A stretch of 64,000 bases of DNA from Hemibagrus wyckioides (lineage: Eukaryota; Chordata; Actinopteri; Siluriformes; Bagridae). The notes under the pieces were generated by a model. That model saw only the letters and a program-made list of their open reading frames with translations. It was not told where the DNA came from and did no database searches. The stretch spans positions 13,627,501 to 13,691,500 of the forward strand of contig NC_080727.1 in NCBI RefSeq assembly GCF_019097595.1, given 5' to 3'. Positions 22,731 through 35,410 of the stretch are shown one piece after another; within the stretch, counting starts at the first letter, position 1, and every line of letters begins with the position of its first letter. The position numbers were made by a program, and so were the translations under genes.

Positions 22731-24080
22731 ACCACTTCAGCCTAACACAATTTATTTTTGAGCAGTGGTCTATTAAATTAATCTGGCAGATCTCTAGACA
22801 TACAGACAGAGACAGACAGACATAGTTTAGACAGAGAGACAGATATACTTTATTGATCCCATGCGGAGAATTTTTGAAAATATTTGTGATCTCTATCAGA
22901 TTTTTTTTTGTAGTCACTCGGTGATAACTAAACTGATTTACTCAGGTCATAGTTCATCAAGTCACGTTTGGAGATTCAAGCAACGAGCAAAAAATTACTA
23001 TAAAACCCATTTACAACTCCTACAGAAACACTATCAGTTAACACAGATACATGAACTAAATCCTGGAAAAGAAAATAAACGATTTTAATGTACCTTTCAA
23101 ACTCCAGAGTGTAGGGCTGTTACACACAGGGAGTTGAACAATCTCAGAGTAAGTTTCAAATCCAACATGGGGTTAGGTAGTTAGTTAGCATGCGCGTGCA
23201 GATAAACGCAAATAACCAATAGTGTTCAACATGGTAAAGTACATGTGTTTACTTTTCGTTTAAAGTGCAAGGCATTATTATAACCGCAATAAAAAAAAAC
23301 CAATATATTCATAATGAAAGCGGATTGAAAATTTGCGTTAATAAAACTGTAAATAGTCTTAATAAAACAGATATCAATTTGTGACAATATATTTGGACAG
23401 GACTAACGATTTGGCCCTGATAACGATGCTGTGATGCAATCTAACCCGGCGTGTTACTGCAGTGCTGTCTTTATTGACCTTGTTTGTATAATCTGGATGT
23501 TTAATGAAGTTCTCAGCATCCCGCACCTCATGCAAATAGTCTAAAAACAGTAGATGCAATTTGCCGTACAGTCAGCGCGTGCATTCGGCGCGTGCAGATG
23601 TTTGATGTGCAGCTCAAGAAGCTGACGTAAATAAACTATATCATCTACCAGAAATCAAAATCTTCCGACAAGATGGTCATTGGGACCAGGAGAGTCAGCG
23701 GACCCTAAATTCTTTCCATTCAAAGTGAACTTATTATTATTTTCCCTTATAAATAGGGAAGCAGGCGCTACCAAGAAGGACTCTTCTTCGACGCGTCTAA
23801 TATAGATCACTGTGCTCACCGCTGATTGGTCCACACTGGGGCTGAGTTCTCTAACCCTAAATAAAACCTGTTTATTCATGTAGTGTAAGTCACAGTGGTA
23901 TTAAACCCCGCTAAACACCAATTCAGCTTGTTGAGACCGAAAATCCAGAGTTTTCACAAACTAAACAAAAACTTACCTAGATAGCCACCGACAACAGCTT
24001 CTTAGTCTCAGTCCAAGGGCCTCGGTGCAAGGGTAACTTTGTTTGTCGCTCAGAGATGATGTAATGTACAGCGACGAATT

Positions 24081-24096
24081 ATGGGTGTTGTAGTTT
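24081..24096 (-). promoter_or_regulatory. ZNF143/SBS-like promoter motif upstream of amacr
   Basis: The minus strand reads AAACTACAACACCCATAAT, which resembles the ZNF143 (Staf) site ACTACAATTCCCAGCATGC. It lies about 100 bases upstream of the predicted first amacr donor, the expected place for a TATA-less housekeeping promoter. Confidence 0.45.
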
Positions 24097-24204
24097 ACAG
24101 TCTTCTTCACTCTATTTCATTGATGGATTTCGCCTGATCTTTTCGGCCCTTGGGATGTTTGTGACATTATGAAGTGATGCTACAGTGAATGTTCAGCTCT
24201 GTGC

Positions 24205-24209
24205 TCTGT

Positions 24210-24243
<34 letters not shown>
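24205..24243. repeat. (TC)n(AC)n microsatellite
   Basis: Compound dinucleotide run just upstream of the predicted amacr promoter. Confidence 0.85.
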
Positions 24244-24456
24244 GACTTTGAGGCACGTTTGATAACCTTTTCTTTTAGCCTCCAGTTTAACACTGTGCAC
24301 TAAATCAACATTTATAAACAAATGTTAATAATTCTAGAGTGGCATGTCTGACACTATTTGACATCTCTAAGCCTGGACAATAGTACAAAGTCAGTGAGAG
24401 GAAAAACAGTCGAAAATTAAATTAATTAACTTTCGTAATAGTCTGATGTTACTCTA

Positions 24457-24916
24457 ACCTTACACCAATCAGACCCGTCCTGCACTGTGTATTCTGACAC
24501 CTTTCTATCAGAACCAGCATTAACTTCTTTAGCAGTTTGAGCAACAGTAGCTCGTCTGTTGGATCGGATCACACAGGCCAGCCTTCGCTCCCCACATCCA
24601 TGAATGACCCTTGGCCGCCCATGACCCTGTCGCCAGTTCACCACTGTTCCTTCCTTGGACCACTTTTGATAGATACTGACCACTGCAGACCGGGAACACC
24701 CCACAAGAGCTGCAGTTTTGGAGATGCTCTGATCCAGTCGTCTAGCCATCACAATTTGGTCCTTGTCAAACTCGCTCGAATCCTTACGCTTGCCCATTTT
24801 TCCTGCTTCTAACACATCAACTTGTTCACTTGCTGCCTAATATATCCCATCCACTAACAGGTGCCATGATGAGGAGTGCTTCTCTCAGTGCTCATAATGT
24901 TACGCCTAATTGACTG
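24457..24916 (-). mobile_element. Tc1-derived MITE (CAGGCATAACATTATGA family), copy 3
   Basis: Minus-strand reading from about 24797 gives [20 protein letters not shown] and [20 protein letters not shown], the least damaged DNA-binding segment of the set. The left terminal repeat is missing. The internal deletion junction is retained ('acccgtcctgcactgtg'). Confidence 0.8.
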
Positions 24917-26120
24917 CTTGGTTTGCATGTTTAAATTCAATATAGACCCATCCTATACAAATGTAAATATCTGAGCTACGGGGCTTTCAGTTTGAGTCTC
25001 TATAACTATCTCTCACATCCATCACATCCATCAAATAAGCACTATTTAGTGTGCTTAGCTTTGTGAAGATGTTTCCAACTGTGCCAAAGCAATTAAAATT
25101 CAACTTCTACTTTTTACTTTTTGGTCTTATCGCTGCAGGAGAGATGTGAGTGCTCTAGAGATTTAAAAAGAATCAGCATGTCCATACTCTAAATCAACAA
25201 GGACAATAAACCTCTGTCAATCAGGATTGAGTACATAATCAGCATTGGTGTCTGTCTCAATACAAAATGTGTCTTAAACAGATTTTAAAATATTTGTTTA
25301 AAAAAGTCTGCAAAAATTCAGTTGAAAATAAGGTTTTGTTGCTGTGGTGCTAGAAAGATTGAAAGATCATTAATGAAAAAATCAACAGGGATATGAGCTG
25401 TAGGGTCAGCCAAAGGATTTCAATTCCCAAGGTTTTTGGTGTGTAATATTAAACATGTTTATATAATACATACCTGACTTTTCTATTAACCATCAAGTTA
25501 AAAAAAATAAAATAAAAATCTCAAACAGCAGCTGCAAATACTGATAACACTAGATGAATTGGACATGGCCTAATATTCAAATTAGTATGCTTGATTGATA
25601 GCTCTCTGTCTAATCCAATCTTTTATTAAATATGTATAGAGACGTTACAAAAAAGATAAAGCTTGAAAGGAAGAAGCAGAGATCTTTGGAGCTGCTAGTA
25701 AGTTTACATACAGGCAAGTGAAATAGTCTCCTCCAAAAGTAATGGAATGACAAGGCTAATTCAATTGTTTCTGCTGTAGACTGAATGCATTTGGGTTTGA
25801 GATCATAAGATGAATATGAAAAGAGAGTGTTTAATGTCAGCCATCATTTCCTGGTATTTCTATGTAGATGACAGAAAATTGCACGGTTTGTGTCAGACCA
25901 CTGACTTTTTAGGTGAGCAAAAATATTCAAGAAGCTTTATTGTCATTTCAACCACATATAGCTGACGCAGTATATAGTGAAATGAAACAACGTAAATACT
26001 GGAACACGACGGACAGGTCTTGCTTGTTATCCCGGTGTGTCCTATAGATTGTTTGTATAAAAATAGCGCCGAACATCTGCTTTTGGTTTGAGCCTTCAGT
26101 TTCATCCGTTAAGTCTGGGT
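24917..26120. other. Intergenic, nothing recognised
   Basis: AT-rich. A segment near 25930-25990 ('ttgtcatttcaaccacatat') resembles a dispersed fish repeat, but I cannot assign it. Confidence 0.4.
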
Positions 26121-26144
26121 TTATTGTTAAAAAAGAATAGGCCA

Positions 26145-26240
26145 ACGTGAAGATCAGAGAGCTGTCTATGGGAGAAAAGCAAACAATTCTGAAGCTGAAA
26201 AAAGAGGGAAAATCAATCAAAGGCATTGCAGAACAGAACC
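26145..26240 (+). mobile_element. Tc1-like transposase N-terminal fragment
   Basis: Reading KIRELSMGEKQTILKLKKEG followed by KSIKGIAEQ resembles the first helix-turn-helix of a Tc1-type transposase. The following sequence to 26417 degenerates. Confidence 0.5.
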
Positions 26241-26432
26241 GTTTGGAACGACCTGAAAAAGAAAAGAAACCACATTGGCTTTTCAGCACCAAAAAGAGGA
26301 GTGTTGTTTTCTTCTACAGAAGATCTTCAAGGCAGACACCAAAATTTTCTTCTATTTGCTATAGCTGACAGAAAGCACACATTTGAAGAAAACGTTTTAT
26401 TCTTCAGTGTACTCTAACAAATTTAAAAAAAA

Positions 26433-26512
26433 CTTTGTGCACTGGTGTGCAGCAGTGTTGGAACAGGAAGAGGTCATCCCCAAACTGTTCCCACAAAGTT
26501 CCCACTAAATTT
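26433..26512 (-). mobile_element. Fragment of family A Tc1-like element
   Basis: 'gcactggtgtgcagcagtgt tggaacaggaagagg' and 'aaactgttcccacaaagtt' match the transposase region of the elements at 13931 and 45080. It is about 80 bases long. Confidence 0.6.
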
Positions 26513-26888
26513 GGCAAAGTAGTGTACCTGACAAACAGCACCAATAAGAAGAGGGGACAAAGCTTCAGAAAAGCATCAGCCAGGGATTGGTTCTAAAACT
26601 TATCTCAAACTCGGAATATCCTGCTGACCACTACTTGAATCCATCATGAAACAATGAAATTTATATATTATTATACTAGTTTATACTTCATTTATGACAG
26701 GATTTTATATAGATTTGATTCTTACATAACCCCCAGCTTTGTGCATAGCCCAGGCTATTGTTATCCTTTCAACAGCCTTTTTTGTGTGGTGTCCAATCTG
26801 CTGTGGAGATATATAAATATTAATGAATGCTTAGATAAATGTCTAGGTAATGCTCAGAAACTTCCAAATGTTTGTGATATGATGGCTA

Positions 26889-26890
26889 AC

Positions 26891-26922
<32 letters not shown>

Positions 26923-26923
26923 A
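26889..26923. repeat. (AT)n microsatellite
   Basis: TA-rich dinucleotide run. Confidence 0.85.
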
Positions 26924-26936
26924 AAAAATTTAAAAT

Positions 26937-27304
26937 GTGTCAAATATATGCACAATTAGCTTGGATTGTTGTAATGCCTTGCTGTCCGGCTGGTCCAGTA
27001 GGTGCATAAAATCTTTAACCAATGATTATAAAATACTACTAATCACATATAAACCACTAAATGGACTTGCACCACAGAATCCTAAGAGCATGTTGTTGTT
27101 GTTTTTTTTGTATGATCTGCCATGCCTGGTTTGATCAAAAGGTGCAGCCTTTTTTCTAGAATAGTGATGACTACAGCAGGGGGCAGAGCTTTTAGTGTTC
27201 AGGACTCAGACACGGTCTTAATCCTTAGGTCCAGGTTGGTTCAGTCAAGTCTTTTGTTAATAGCTTTAATAACGGTATTAAAGGTGCAGATCTGGAGGAT
27301 CTGA
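26937..27304 (+). mobile_element. LINE reverse-transcriptase C-terminal remnant (CR1/L2-like)
   Basis: Reads SLDCCNALLSG, then, in pieces, YKILLITYKPLNGLAPQ and SRIVMTTAGGRAFSVQ. These correspond to the 'LDYCNALLSG', 'KILLITYKALNGLAP' and 'TAGGRAFS' blocks at the end of many vertebrate non-LTR polymerases. Frameshifted and 5'-truncated. Confidence 0.7.
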
Positions 27305-27454
27305 GAAACTGGGATGGTTGGATGAACCGTAGATAACTTCACTTTGATACTATAGACATAAAGTTAAAACTAAGTGAATAAAAAATGACCATAATGACCC
27401 CAGTTTTCAAGCTACTTCCAACATGCATATCACTGTATATAGCCATAGAGGAGT

Positions 27455-30143
27455 GACTCAGCTATGAATGACTCAGGCTTTGCACTATTCTTATCAGAAC
27501 AGGAAGGGTTTCCTTCTGAGTTTGATTTCTCTCAAGCTATCTTCCTCGTGTCATCTCTGGCTTGCTCATTAGGACAAACAATGCAAAAAAAATAATGATA
27601 AATAATGAATAAATAAATGATTTTTTAAGTAGCTATATCTGCATTTGTGTAAAGATGTTTTGTTAAAAAGCGCAACATGGATTTTTTAAAAAGTAAATGA
27701 AATTTAATTGATTATTACCTGGATGTTCTAATAATGTCTACCAGCTTATTAATGACAATGGGTTTTGCACAGAAAGCTAAACAACTTTTCTACACTCTAC
27801 AGTCCAGCATTTTTCTGTAACAAGTTCTCGAAGAAAAAGCTGCAGACATAATGAAAAAAAAGTACAATGGAAGGCACACAGACATGGAAATGTAATGATA
27901 AGACAGTTACTGAGGTATATGGGGGGGGGAACCACAATAAGACCAACATTTTTGCAGTAAGGTGAAAGTAGAACGGCATGGAGGACTGTCACTGAAAGCT
28001 GCTTTCACACTCTGCATTGTTTCCTTAACTGCCAGCACATACTTCACAAGTAATCCCCTTGGTAAGCAGTTACAAGGTAGAAGAAATACCAGCCTTCGTG
28101 ATGAAAAAATGTGATGTCATCTGCATTTCTTTAGACACAGCTTTCAAAACTTTCAAAAACCTTTCACAACTCATGTTGAGTATCTCTTTTCCTCTCAATG
28201 AGCTGGCATGTCGAGGACAGGTGAGTGGAAAAGAAATACCCAGAAAACAGAAGTGCAGGTGTTGTGAGTGAGCAAACCAGATGGGAATTATAATGTTCAT
28301 TATCAATATTCTAGCTGTTGCAGTAAAACAAAAAAATAACCATTGTTTGAGACTATATTCACCTTCAGGAAGAACCTACTTTAATAGTGAATACATACAG
28401 CTCAAATTATTCTTCCAACTCGGAGGCAAGGCAAACAACCAATCTTTAATTAATCTTCGTTACTGAAATATTGAATCAAATCTAACCTAAGGAGTTCATT
28501 ATCCGATACTAGCATGACTGAAGAGCATTGTTAAACTTGCTATACTTACAGTGTACTGTATATTGCAGGAGATGCTATTATTCCCTTGAGCTCTGGGCAG
28601 AGGCGAAAATGTAAAACCTTTTTTATTACTGTTATTACTGAGCTGGGCCAAAGTTTTTCACACTGTGCCACTGAAAGATACAGCTGCATGAAATCTTTTC
28701 ATTTCTGAGTGACATTGGTCATGCAATTACCTTGAACTATCATTTAGCTTAGTAAGCTGACCAGGATACCACATTTATGTCAAGCTTTCTTTACAAACTG
28801 TACAATTAGCAATAAAAGCAATACGCCCCAGTATATCCATTCACAGATGGAATAGCTGGTCGAGCAGTTCAATCACGTGCTTAAAAATATTACGTTGATG
28901 ATGATGCTTAGAATTGAGATACAGGTTTGAACTTCTCTTCTTAATGGGGTTTTCCCTGTTTGAAATAATGTACAAGCCTCGTGAAGTCTTAAACTTCAGT
29001 AGGGAAAATTAGTAGGGGGACCTTCTAACAGTAAATATAACATTCAGTACATTTTGGACCTGTCAGGAAAATCCCCCGGCTTAAGACACCTAACAGAGAA
29101 ATATTTGTTATTAGGCTAAAGACCAACAGTCATGAGTGTATGACAGAGGGTCTAATCTATAGGAATTTGCACCAGGAAATAAGATAGTCGTTACCTCTAA
29201 ATTGCTCACAAAGTGGCAAGGACCCTTGAGCTCACACTGCGAGATGTTAGGTGAACAGATATCGGTGACTTAGTTCAAATACACCATTTCAATCTTCTGA
29301 AGCCAATGGAAATAGGGAGAGGAAGTTCCTGTGGCTCTGGAAATTGTGGTTTCCGAAAGGGAAGAGAGGAAACCGGGTAAATCTAAAAGGTCATGAACAA
29401 AATGTTATACCAAACTACATGATTTTTTTTTTTCTTTTTAACAATTTGAGCACGACTCAGATTCATTCAGGGATTCAATCAGAAAACGCCACCAGCTATT
29501 TCACCAGTTTGATGGGTAAACCAATTTTCCTCAGTAAAAGCATCAAGACACTTGAAGATACATTCTGCTGAACACCAGCTCATCCTCTATACCGCTGACA
29601 CAATCATACATCTGTCCTTTGGCCTTCATGTTCATGTTGGCTGAAAAGACTGTTACTCTGGCATTGAGGCAGCTTTTCTTTCTTTCTTTCTTTTCTTTTC
29701 TTATCTTTTGCAACAAAGTGGGTGGAGTTAATTTTCTTTTCACACTCACACACATTTTCTGTCCGTTGACAAGTCAGAGGCTTATTAATCTACAGGGAAG
29801 TGTGCACTTAAATAAAGTAGGCAAAACAAAATGAACCACTTTCAGAAACAAAGTTTAAGTCACTTATCTACAATTTCTGGCACTGTGTAACCCATTAATG
29901 TTCCCATTAAGGAAAAAAAAACAACACAATGAACACATATTTCCCTGTATTTATTTGTTACTTGTTGGGTCAGATAATAACAATGTTTTTTTTTTATTAT
30001 ATTGAAGAAGGCCTAATATGATTTTAGATTTTTAACTGACCTAAAGATGAGTAAACTGTTATAGTACTATATACACTGTATGTACACTGTAGTGTATTTT
30101 GTATAGGATAGGTCTGTATTGAATTTAAACCAAACAGTCAATT
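27455..30143. other. Intergenic; weak repeat remnant only
   Basis: A diverged copy of the 'ttcccttctgag..tttcttcctc' repeat may lie at 27505-27580. Short open frames through 30000 show no domain or splice signals. Confidence 0.4.
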
Positions 30144-30144
30144 A

Positions 30145-31281
30145 TACCCTGATCAGGCATAACATTATGAGCACTGACAGATGAAGTGAATAAGATATGT
30201 TAGGATATGTTAGTGGGATATATTAGGCAGCAAGTAAACATTTTGTCCTCAAAGTTGATGTGTTAGAAGCAGGAAAAATGGACAAGTGTAAGGATTTGAG
30301 TGAGTTTGACAAGGACCAAATTGTGATGGCTAGATGACTGGATCAGAGCATCTCCAAAACTGCAGCTCTTGTGGGGTGTTCCCGGCCTGCAGTGGTCAGT
30401 ATCTATCAAAAGTGGTCCAAGGAAGGAACAGTGGTGAACCGGTGACAGGGTCATGGGCGGTCAAGTTTCAGTGATGCACGTAGGGAGTGAAGACTGGCCC
30501 GTGTGGTCCGATCCAACAGATGGCCTATTGTTGCTGAAGAAGTTAATGCTGGTTCTGATAGAAAGGTATCTTTGGTGTCAGAATACACTGCATAGTCACA
30601 GACCAGTCAGGGTGCCCATGCTGACCCCTGTGCACCATAGAAAGTGCCAACAATGGGCACATGAGCATCAGAACTGGACCACTGAGCAATGGAAGAAGGA
30701 GGCCTGGTTTGATGAATCATGTTTTCTTTTGTAAAAGGAACACATGGATGGCCGGGTGTGTGCGTCACCTACCAGGGGAACACATGGCACCAGGATGCAC
30801 TATGGGAAGAAAGCAAGCCTTCGGAGGCCATGCTCTGGGCAATGTTCTGCTGGGAAACCTTGGGTCCTGCCATCCATGTGGGTGTTACTTTGACACGTGC
30901 CACCTACCTAAGCATTGTTGCAGACCATGTGCATCCTTTTATGGAAACAGTATTCCCTGATGTCTGTGGCCTCTTTCAGCAGGATAATGCACTGTGCCAC
31001 AAAGCAAAAATGGTTCAGGAATGGTTTGATGAGCACAACAATGAGTTTGAGGTGTTGACTTGGCCTCCAAATTCCCCATATCTCAATCCAATCCAGGCCC
31101 CATCTCGTAACTTACAGGACTTAAAGGATCTGCTGATAACGCCTTGGTACCAGATACCCCAGCACACCTTCAGGGACCTATTGGAGTCCATGCCTCGACA
31201 GGTCAGGCTGTTTTGGCAGCAAAAGGGGGACCAACACAATATTAGGAAGGTGGTCATAATGTTATGCCTGATCGGTGTATA
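30145..31281 (+). mobile_element. Long but decayed Tc1-like element (CAGGCATAACATTATGA family)
   Basis: About 1.14 kb with inverted termini 'ctgatcaggcataacattatga' on the left and 'tcataatgttatgcctgatc' on the right. It is the only uninterrupted long copy in the window and serves as the reference for the deleted MITE copies. The transposase frame is broken (see 30278-31240). Confidence 0.88.
30278..31240 (+). pseudogene. Tc1-like transposase pseudogene
   Basis: Starts [19 protein letters not shown] and is then stopped by TGA within the first helix-turn-helix; more stops follow, with frame changes near 30700. The second half is open (VGVTLTRATYLSIVADHVHP, FQQDNALCHKAKMVQEWFDE, LTWPPNSPYLNPI), with the second catalytic aspartate in QQDN. 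The segment after LNPI that should hold the catalytic glutamate ('EHLWDVLDQQVR' in the copy at 44480) is missing, so the copy lacks a complete DDE triad. Confidence 0.85.
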
Positions 31282-32296
31282 CATTCAGTGTCCTGACAAG
31301 CACCAAGCAAGCTAACCAGCTAAACGGCCCCTCATTTAGATATGTTGGTTAGGATTATGTAGTAAATAATGATCTGGCCATTCAGCTTATGTTATGCATT
31401 TATAATATGATATAATATATACACAATGCAAACATTTAGTAAATGGGATTCATGAATTAAAGAGTGAAATGATGAATTAAAGGGTGAAATGGGACCCTAT
31501 CACTGTGTCCTTGAAGATGAGGCTGCTGAAGTTCATTTACAGTTTATTAATATTCATTTAGCAGGTACTTTATTCTGAAGAGGAGCCTATAGCAGAGTTT
31601 AAGGGTGAAGTGTCTCTCAGGCACAATCAACCCAATCCAGACAGTGGAACTTTAGCTGCTGCCACTAACAGTAATGCGAAAGCTATCACGGCTCCAGCTA
31701 TAACGTGTACAAACCCACTCCTAGGCGTCAATATGAAATTCCCTGAAATCCGTTTAAAGCTGGTTGAAAAGCATGTGGCACCACAGAGGCTTGACATCAA
31801 GGCCAGAGAGGCTGCACGCTGTACTACACGTGTTACACTCAGCTGCTAAGCACTTTAAAGCTAAGATTATGTTCCATGTTTGATCTTCAAGTCTGATCCT
31901 ACACACACACACATGCACACACACAGATCTGTGACAGGGACTGGGATGCATGAAAACAGCAGGAAGAAAGCAGTTTCCTATTGTGAGCTGATACATAAAT
32001 TATAATATTTATCAAATTTACATTTAATTATTTATAAATTTTGTCATGTAATTTTTTAGCCTCCAGTTGGGATTTGGTTGTATTTCATAAATCAAATTAA
32101 AATATAAAAAAATATATTTTAAAATAAAACCTCCAGTGCAAGTTCCAGTAAAGTTATTGCTTTGGAAGATAAACAGAAGTGCAAACATTTTTTGGCACCT
32201 TCATTAATATTTTTTTTTATTATAGATGTTTGTTTATGATTTCAGAAATATTGAGTCAGTACAAAAAATATTTTTGACTCCTAAACATTAATTTCC

Positions 32297-32299
<3 letters not shown>

Positions 32300-32343
<44 letters not shown>

Positions 32344-32345
32344 AT
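32300..32345. repeat. (AAAT)n microsatellite
   Basis: Eleven or more AAAT units. Confidence 0.92.
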
Positions 32346-32351
32346 GATATT

Positions 32352-32354
<3 letters not shown>

Positions 32355-32418
<64 letters not shown>
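32355..32418. repeat. (AAT)n microsatellite
   Basis: About 21 AAT units immediately after the AAAT array. Confidence 0.92.
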
Positions 32419-32421
<3 letters not shown>

Positions 32422-33577
32422 CCAGATACTTGTCAGATATTCCTGCAGCATCTTTAATGTTGCTGATAAGTCCCTGTTCTTGGTCATGTCACTATGGTGC
32501 CCCATTTTCTCCAGGATTCTCAAAGATGGATCTAAGAATCATACAGTCACTGCTGGGATGATGTCAAATATGCAGGAGATAGTGGAGAAGAAAAGAATGT
32601 ACAGAACCTGGAAGATTTGTATGAAGAGCATTGGTAGTTTAACAACACACAGTATTAAGATTTGGGGGGATCTAAAGTTTTAAACTAGTTTATTTGTGTA
32701 AATTCAGTTATTATTGTGTCTTGTGCACTATATATAAACATCACTTACGTGAAATAGCTTATTTAGGGCAGAATAAATAAAAAGCAATCGTCAACTTATA
32801 AATTCTCACTCTTATTTGTTTTAAATTATTAGCATTTTATGGATTCAGCAAGGGGGATGTTAACATGTGACCTCAACTGTAAAACACTCAAGGATGAACT
32901 GTATAATGAACATATAATTAAGTGCCATGAATATGCTGGATTATCCCTTCTGGATAGCTTTTGTGCAGTAAAAACCTCGAAATGTGGTTGGAATGACAAA
33001 CAAAAACTAAACATAAACGTGAAATATGTCTTTTGGGAAAAATATGTAGAGCAAAATCACAACACAATACCAATTTACACACTACTGTATACATGAGGTC
33101 AGAGAGCATTATTCTGGTTTGCATAGTTACTGTGAAAGTACAAACAGAAGTGGATGTCTGGTTCACTAGCCTGCTGACAAGGAAGTGGATGATGCTCTGA
33201 AGGATAGTTTAAAATAGAACGTCTGGTCACAAATCAAATAAAAATGAAAAATGGACCAAATGAAGTACAGTGCAATACATGAAGTCCAAGCAAAGTTCAT
33301 TTCATCACGTTGGGGAAAAGCTGCAGAAAAGCATGGTGAATGAGTGCCAGAATGCCTTTCACGCTCTCGAACATGTGCTATTTGGCTAATCAGCATTTTC
33401 TTAGAAAAAAAGGACCTTTACCCCACTGGGTTTATAGAGAGCTGCGCAATAAGTAAGAATAAATCCCCCTGTGTGGTACTCTTATAGTAAAATTTTAAGT
33501 GTCCTTTTTGAAAATGTGACCATATAATGTAATGCTTATGAATATTTTAGAGGCTGCCTTTGCTGTTGATCGGATTT

Positions 33578-33815
33578 ATTGTCTGGTGTCACCCAAATGA
33601 GGATGAAGTTCCCTTCTGAGCCTGGTTCCTCTAAAGGTTTCTTCCTCATATCATCACAGGGAGTTGCCTCAGGCTGGCTCAATGGGGATAAATGTTAGGG
33701 ATAAATAATAGCTTAACTTTAAACATTATCATTTTTTCTATGTTTCTATACTTCTGTAAAGCTGCTTTGAGACAAAGTCCATTGTTGAAAGCGCTATACA
33801 AATAAACTGAATTAA
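33578..33815 (+). repeat. Dispersed fish repeat ending 'gctgctttgagacaaagtcc', copy 1
   Basis: Contains 'ggtgtcacccaaatgaggat', 'ttcctctaaaggtttcttcc', 'aagctgctttgagacaaagt' and 'gcgctatacaaataaactga'. The same order of blocks is found at 56888-57245. It looks non-coding and ends in an AT-rich tail. Confidence 0.75.
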
Positions 33816-33829
33816 ATTAAATGGAATGG

Positions 33830-34672
33830 TACACTGATGATCAAAACATTAACATTGAAAACATTATGACCAGCTGCCTAATATGCTGTTGGTCCTCCAT
33901 GTGCTGCATGGACTCAAAGTGCCTTTGGCATCTGGCACCAAGACAGTATAGCAGCAGATAAGTTGCAATGTGAAGCCAATAAGGACTGGGCAACACCCTG
34001 AACTCATAATAATGATCCACAGCCATTCCTGATTAATACATACAGTGGGGCAGGTAGTTGATCACTGTACTCATTATAGTCCTTACACTGCCATCAGGGA
34101 TTACATCTAAAATAAAGGGGTCCACAATAAAGTTTAAGCAGATGGCAAGTGTCAACCTGACATCCAAATGAATGCCCAGATCCAAGGTTTCCCAGTAGAA
34201 CATTACTCAGAGCATCACACTCCTTTCACCAGCTTGTCCACTTCTTCCCAATTAAGCCCACTGTGTGTATTTTTAATGGTGGACAGAGGTTGGCATGTAC
34301 ACTTGGACTGGTCTACTGGTTCACAGCCCCAGCACAGTAGGATGAGATCTAATTTGTGTTCTGACACATTCCTTCTGTAAAATTTTCTGAGGCCAGACTG
34401 AACAGCCTCGGGTTTGTTCCACCATAAAGCACTGTCTGAGCACCGCACAAGCCTTGACATTTCTGAGATGCTCCAGCACAGTGGTCTGACCATTATAATT
34501 TGACTCTTGTCAGAGTTACTCAGGTCTTCATGCTTGCCCATTTATCCTGCATCCAACATGTTGACCAGGAAAACCATCTGTTCACTTACTGTCTAATTTA
34601 TCCAAGACTTGACATGTGCCATAATTTTGAGATAATCAAGAGTGGTCATAATGCTTTGGCTCATTAGTGTTT
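33830..34672 (-). mobile_element. Strongly decayed Tc1-like element (CAGGCATAACATTATGA family)
   Basis: Left end 'tacactgatgatcaaaacat' and right end 'gtggtcataatgctttggct' are degenerate termini. On the minus strand the N-terminal part reads MGKHEDLSNSDKSQIIMVRP. The region near 33850-34000 preserves transposase C-terminal words (FRVLPSPYW, HFESM). It is about 840 bases with several internal deletions. Confidence 0.65.
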
Positions 34673-34797
34673 ATTGTTTGTTGAAAATGTCATTTTAGTT
34701 TGCATGTACTCTTTGCTGTTGTATATCAAGGACGACAAGTCATTATCTAATATCAGTATCTAAACTGATTCCTATCATACCACAGCAATTTACATCT

Positions 34798-35058
34798 ACA
34801 AGGAAGGAAGGGTGGTGAATCAGCGACAGGGTCATGGACGGCCGAGGCTCACTGATGCACGTGGAGAGAAAAGGCTGACCCGTGTGATCCGATCCAACAG
34901 ACAGTCTACTGTTGCTCAAATTGCTGAAGAAGTTAATGCTGGTTCTGATAGAAAGGTGCCAGAATACACAGTGCATGATGGGTCAGGGCTGTTTTGGCAG
35001 CAAAATGGGGACCACAGTATTAGGCAGGTGGTCATCATGTTATGCCTGGTCAGTGTAG
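34798..35058 (+). mobile_element. Tc1-derived MITE (CAGGCATAACATTATGA family), partial copy 4
   Basis: Plus-strand reading [40 protein letters not shown] and [19 protein letters not shown] crosses the deletion junction in one open frame (34812-35069). The right terminus 'catcatgttatgcctggtc' is present; the left end is lost. Confidence 0.82.
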
Positions 35059-35117
35059 AGCAGCTATAAACACTTGTTCCCTTACCAGTATCTGTTTTAG
35101 TTGGTTGAAATTATTAT

Positions 35118-35165
35118 AGTGAAAAAAAATGCAGCTTGTCATTTTACTGAGAAACCACCAGTTGT
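35118..35165. repeat. Short dispersed repeat, also at 36995-37042
   Basis: 'aaaatgcagcttgtcatttt actgagaaaccacc' matches 'aaaatgcagcttatcatgtt actaagaaactgcc' at 36995-37042. Family unknown. Confidence 0.55.
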
Positions 35166-35410
35166 TCTCTGTGAGTGCTTTTGTATACAATTTACATTAT
35201 TTTCATCACATCAAACCATTCAGTGAGCTTTCATGTCCTGTGTATGGAGGCAGGGTCATCCTTGAAGAGATGACACCAAGAAGGATAGAAATGTTTCTTC
35301 ACAAGATGAAGTCAGTAGAACTTTGTATTGATTTTCAGAGATGCTTTACTCAAACGGAGCCAATCGATCCAACATTCATCATGCAGAAGCTCTACAGGGC
35401 AAAGATCTGA
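35129..35410 (+). other. Unassigned open frame of 93 codons
   Basis: The product has no signal peptide or domain I recognise. Its first 15 codons lie in the dispersed repeat at 35118-35165, so it is more likely repeat sequence than a gene. Confidence 0.15.

Larger units (their letters stand above)
22382..24060 (-). other. amacr: Predicted amacr 5' UTR: untranslated exon 1 and intron
   Basis: A perfect donor (CTAG then GTAAGT) lies on the minus strand with the exon edge at 23977. An acceptor ('tttatctgtctag') ends at 22398, 16 bases upstream of the ATG. Together they define a 1.58-kb 5' UTR intron and a first exon that ends at 23977 and begins somewhere near 24050. The intron holds a LINE remnant (22455-22660). 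No transcript evidence is available here. Confidence 0.6.
31282..33577. other. Intergenic with simple repeats
   Basis: Contains the AAAT and AAT microsatellites at 32300-32418 and no supportable exon. Short frames at 31610-31849 and 32839-33096 have no recognised similarity. Confidence 0.45.

Noticed and set aside
32296..32523. Leu-rich minus-strand frame
   Set aside because: It is a translation of the AAAT/AAT microsatellites.
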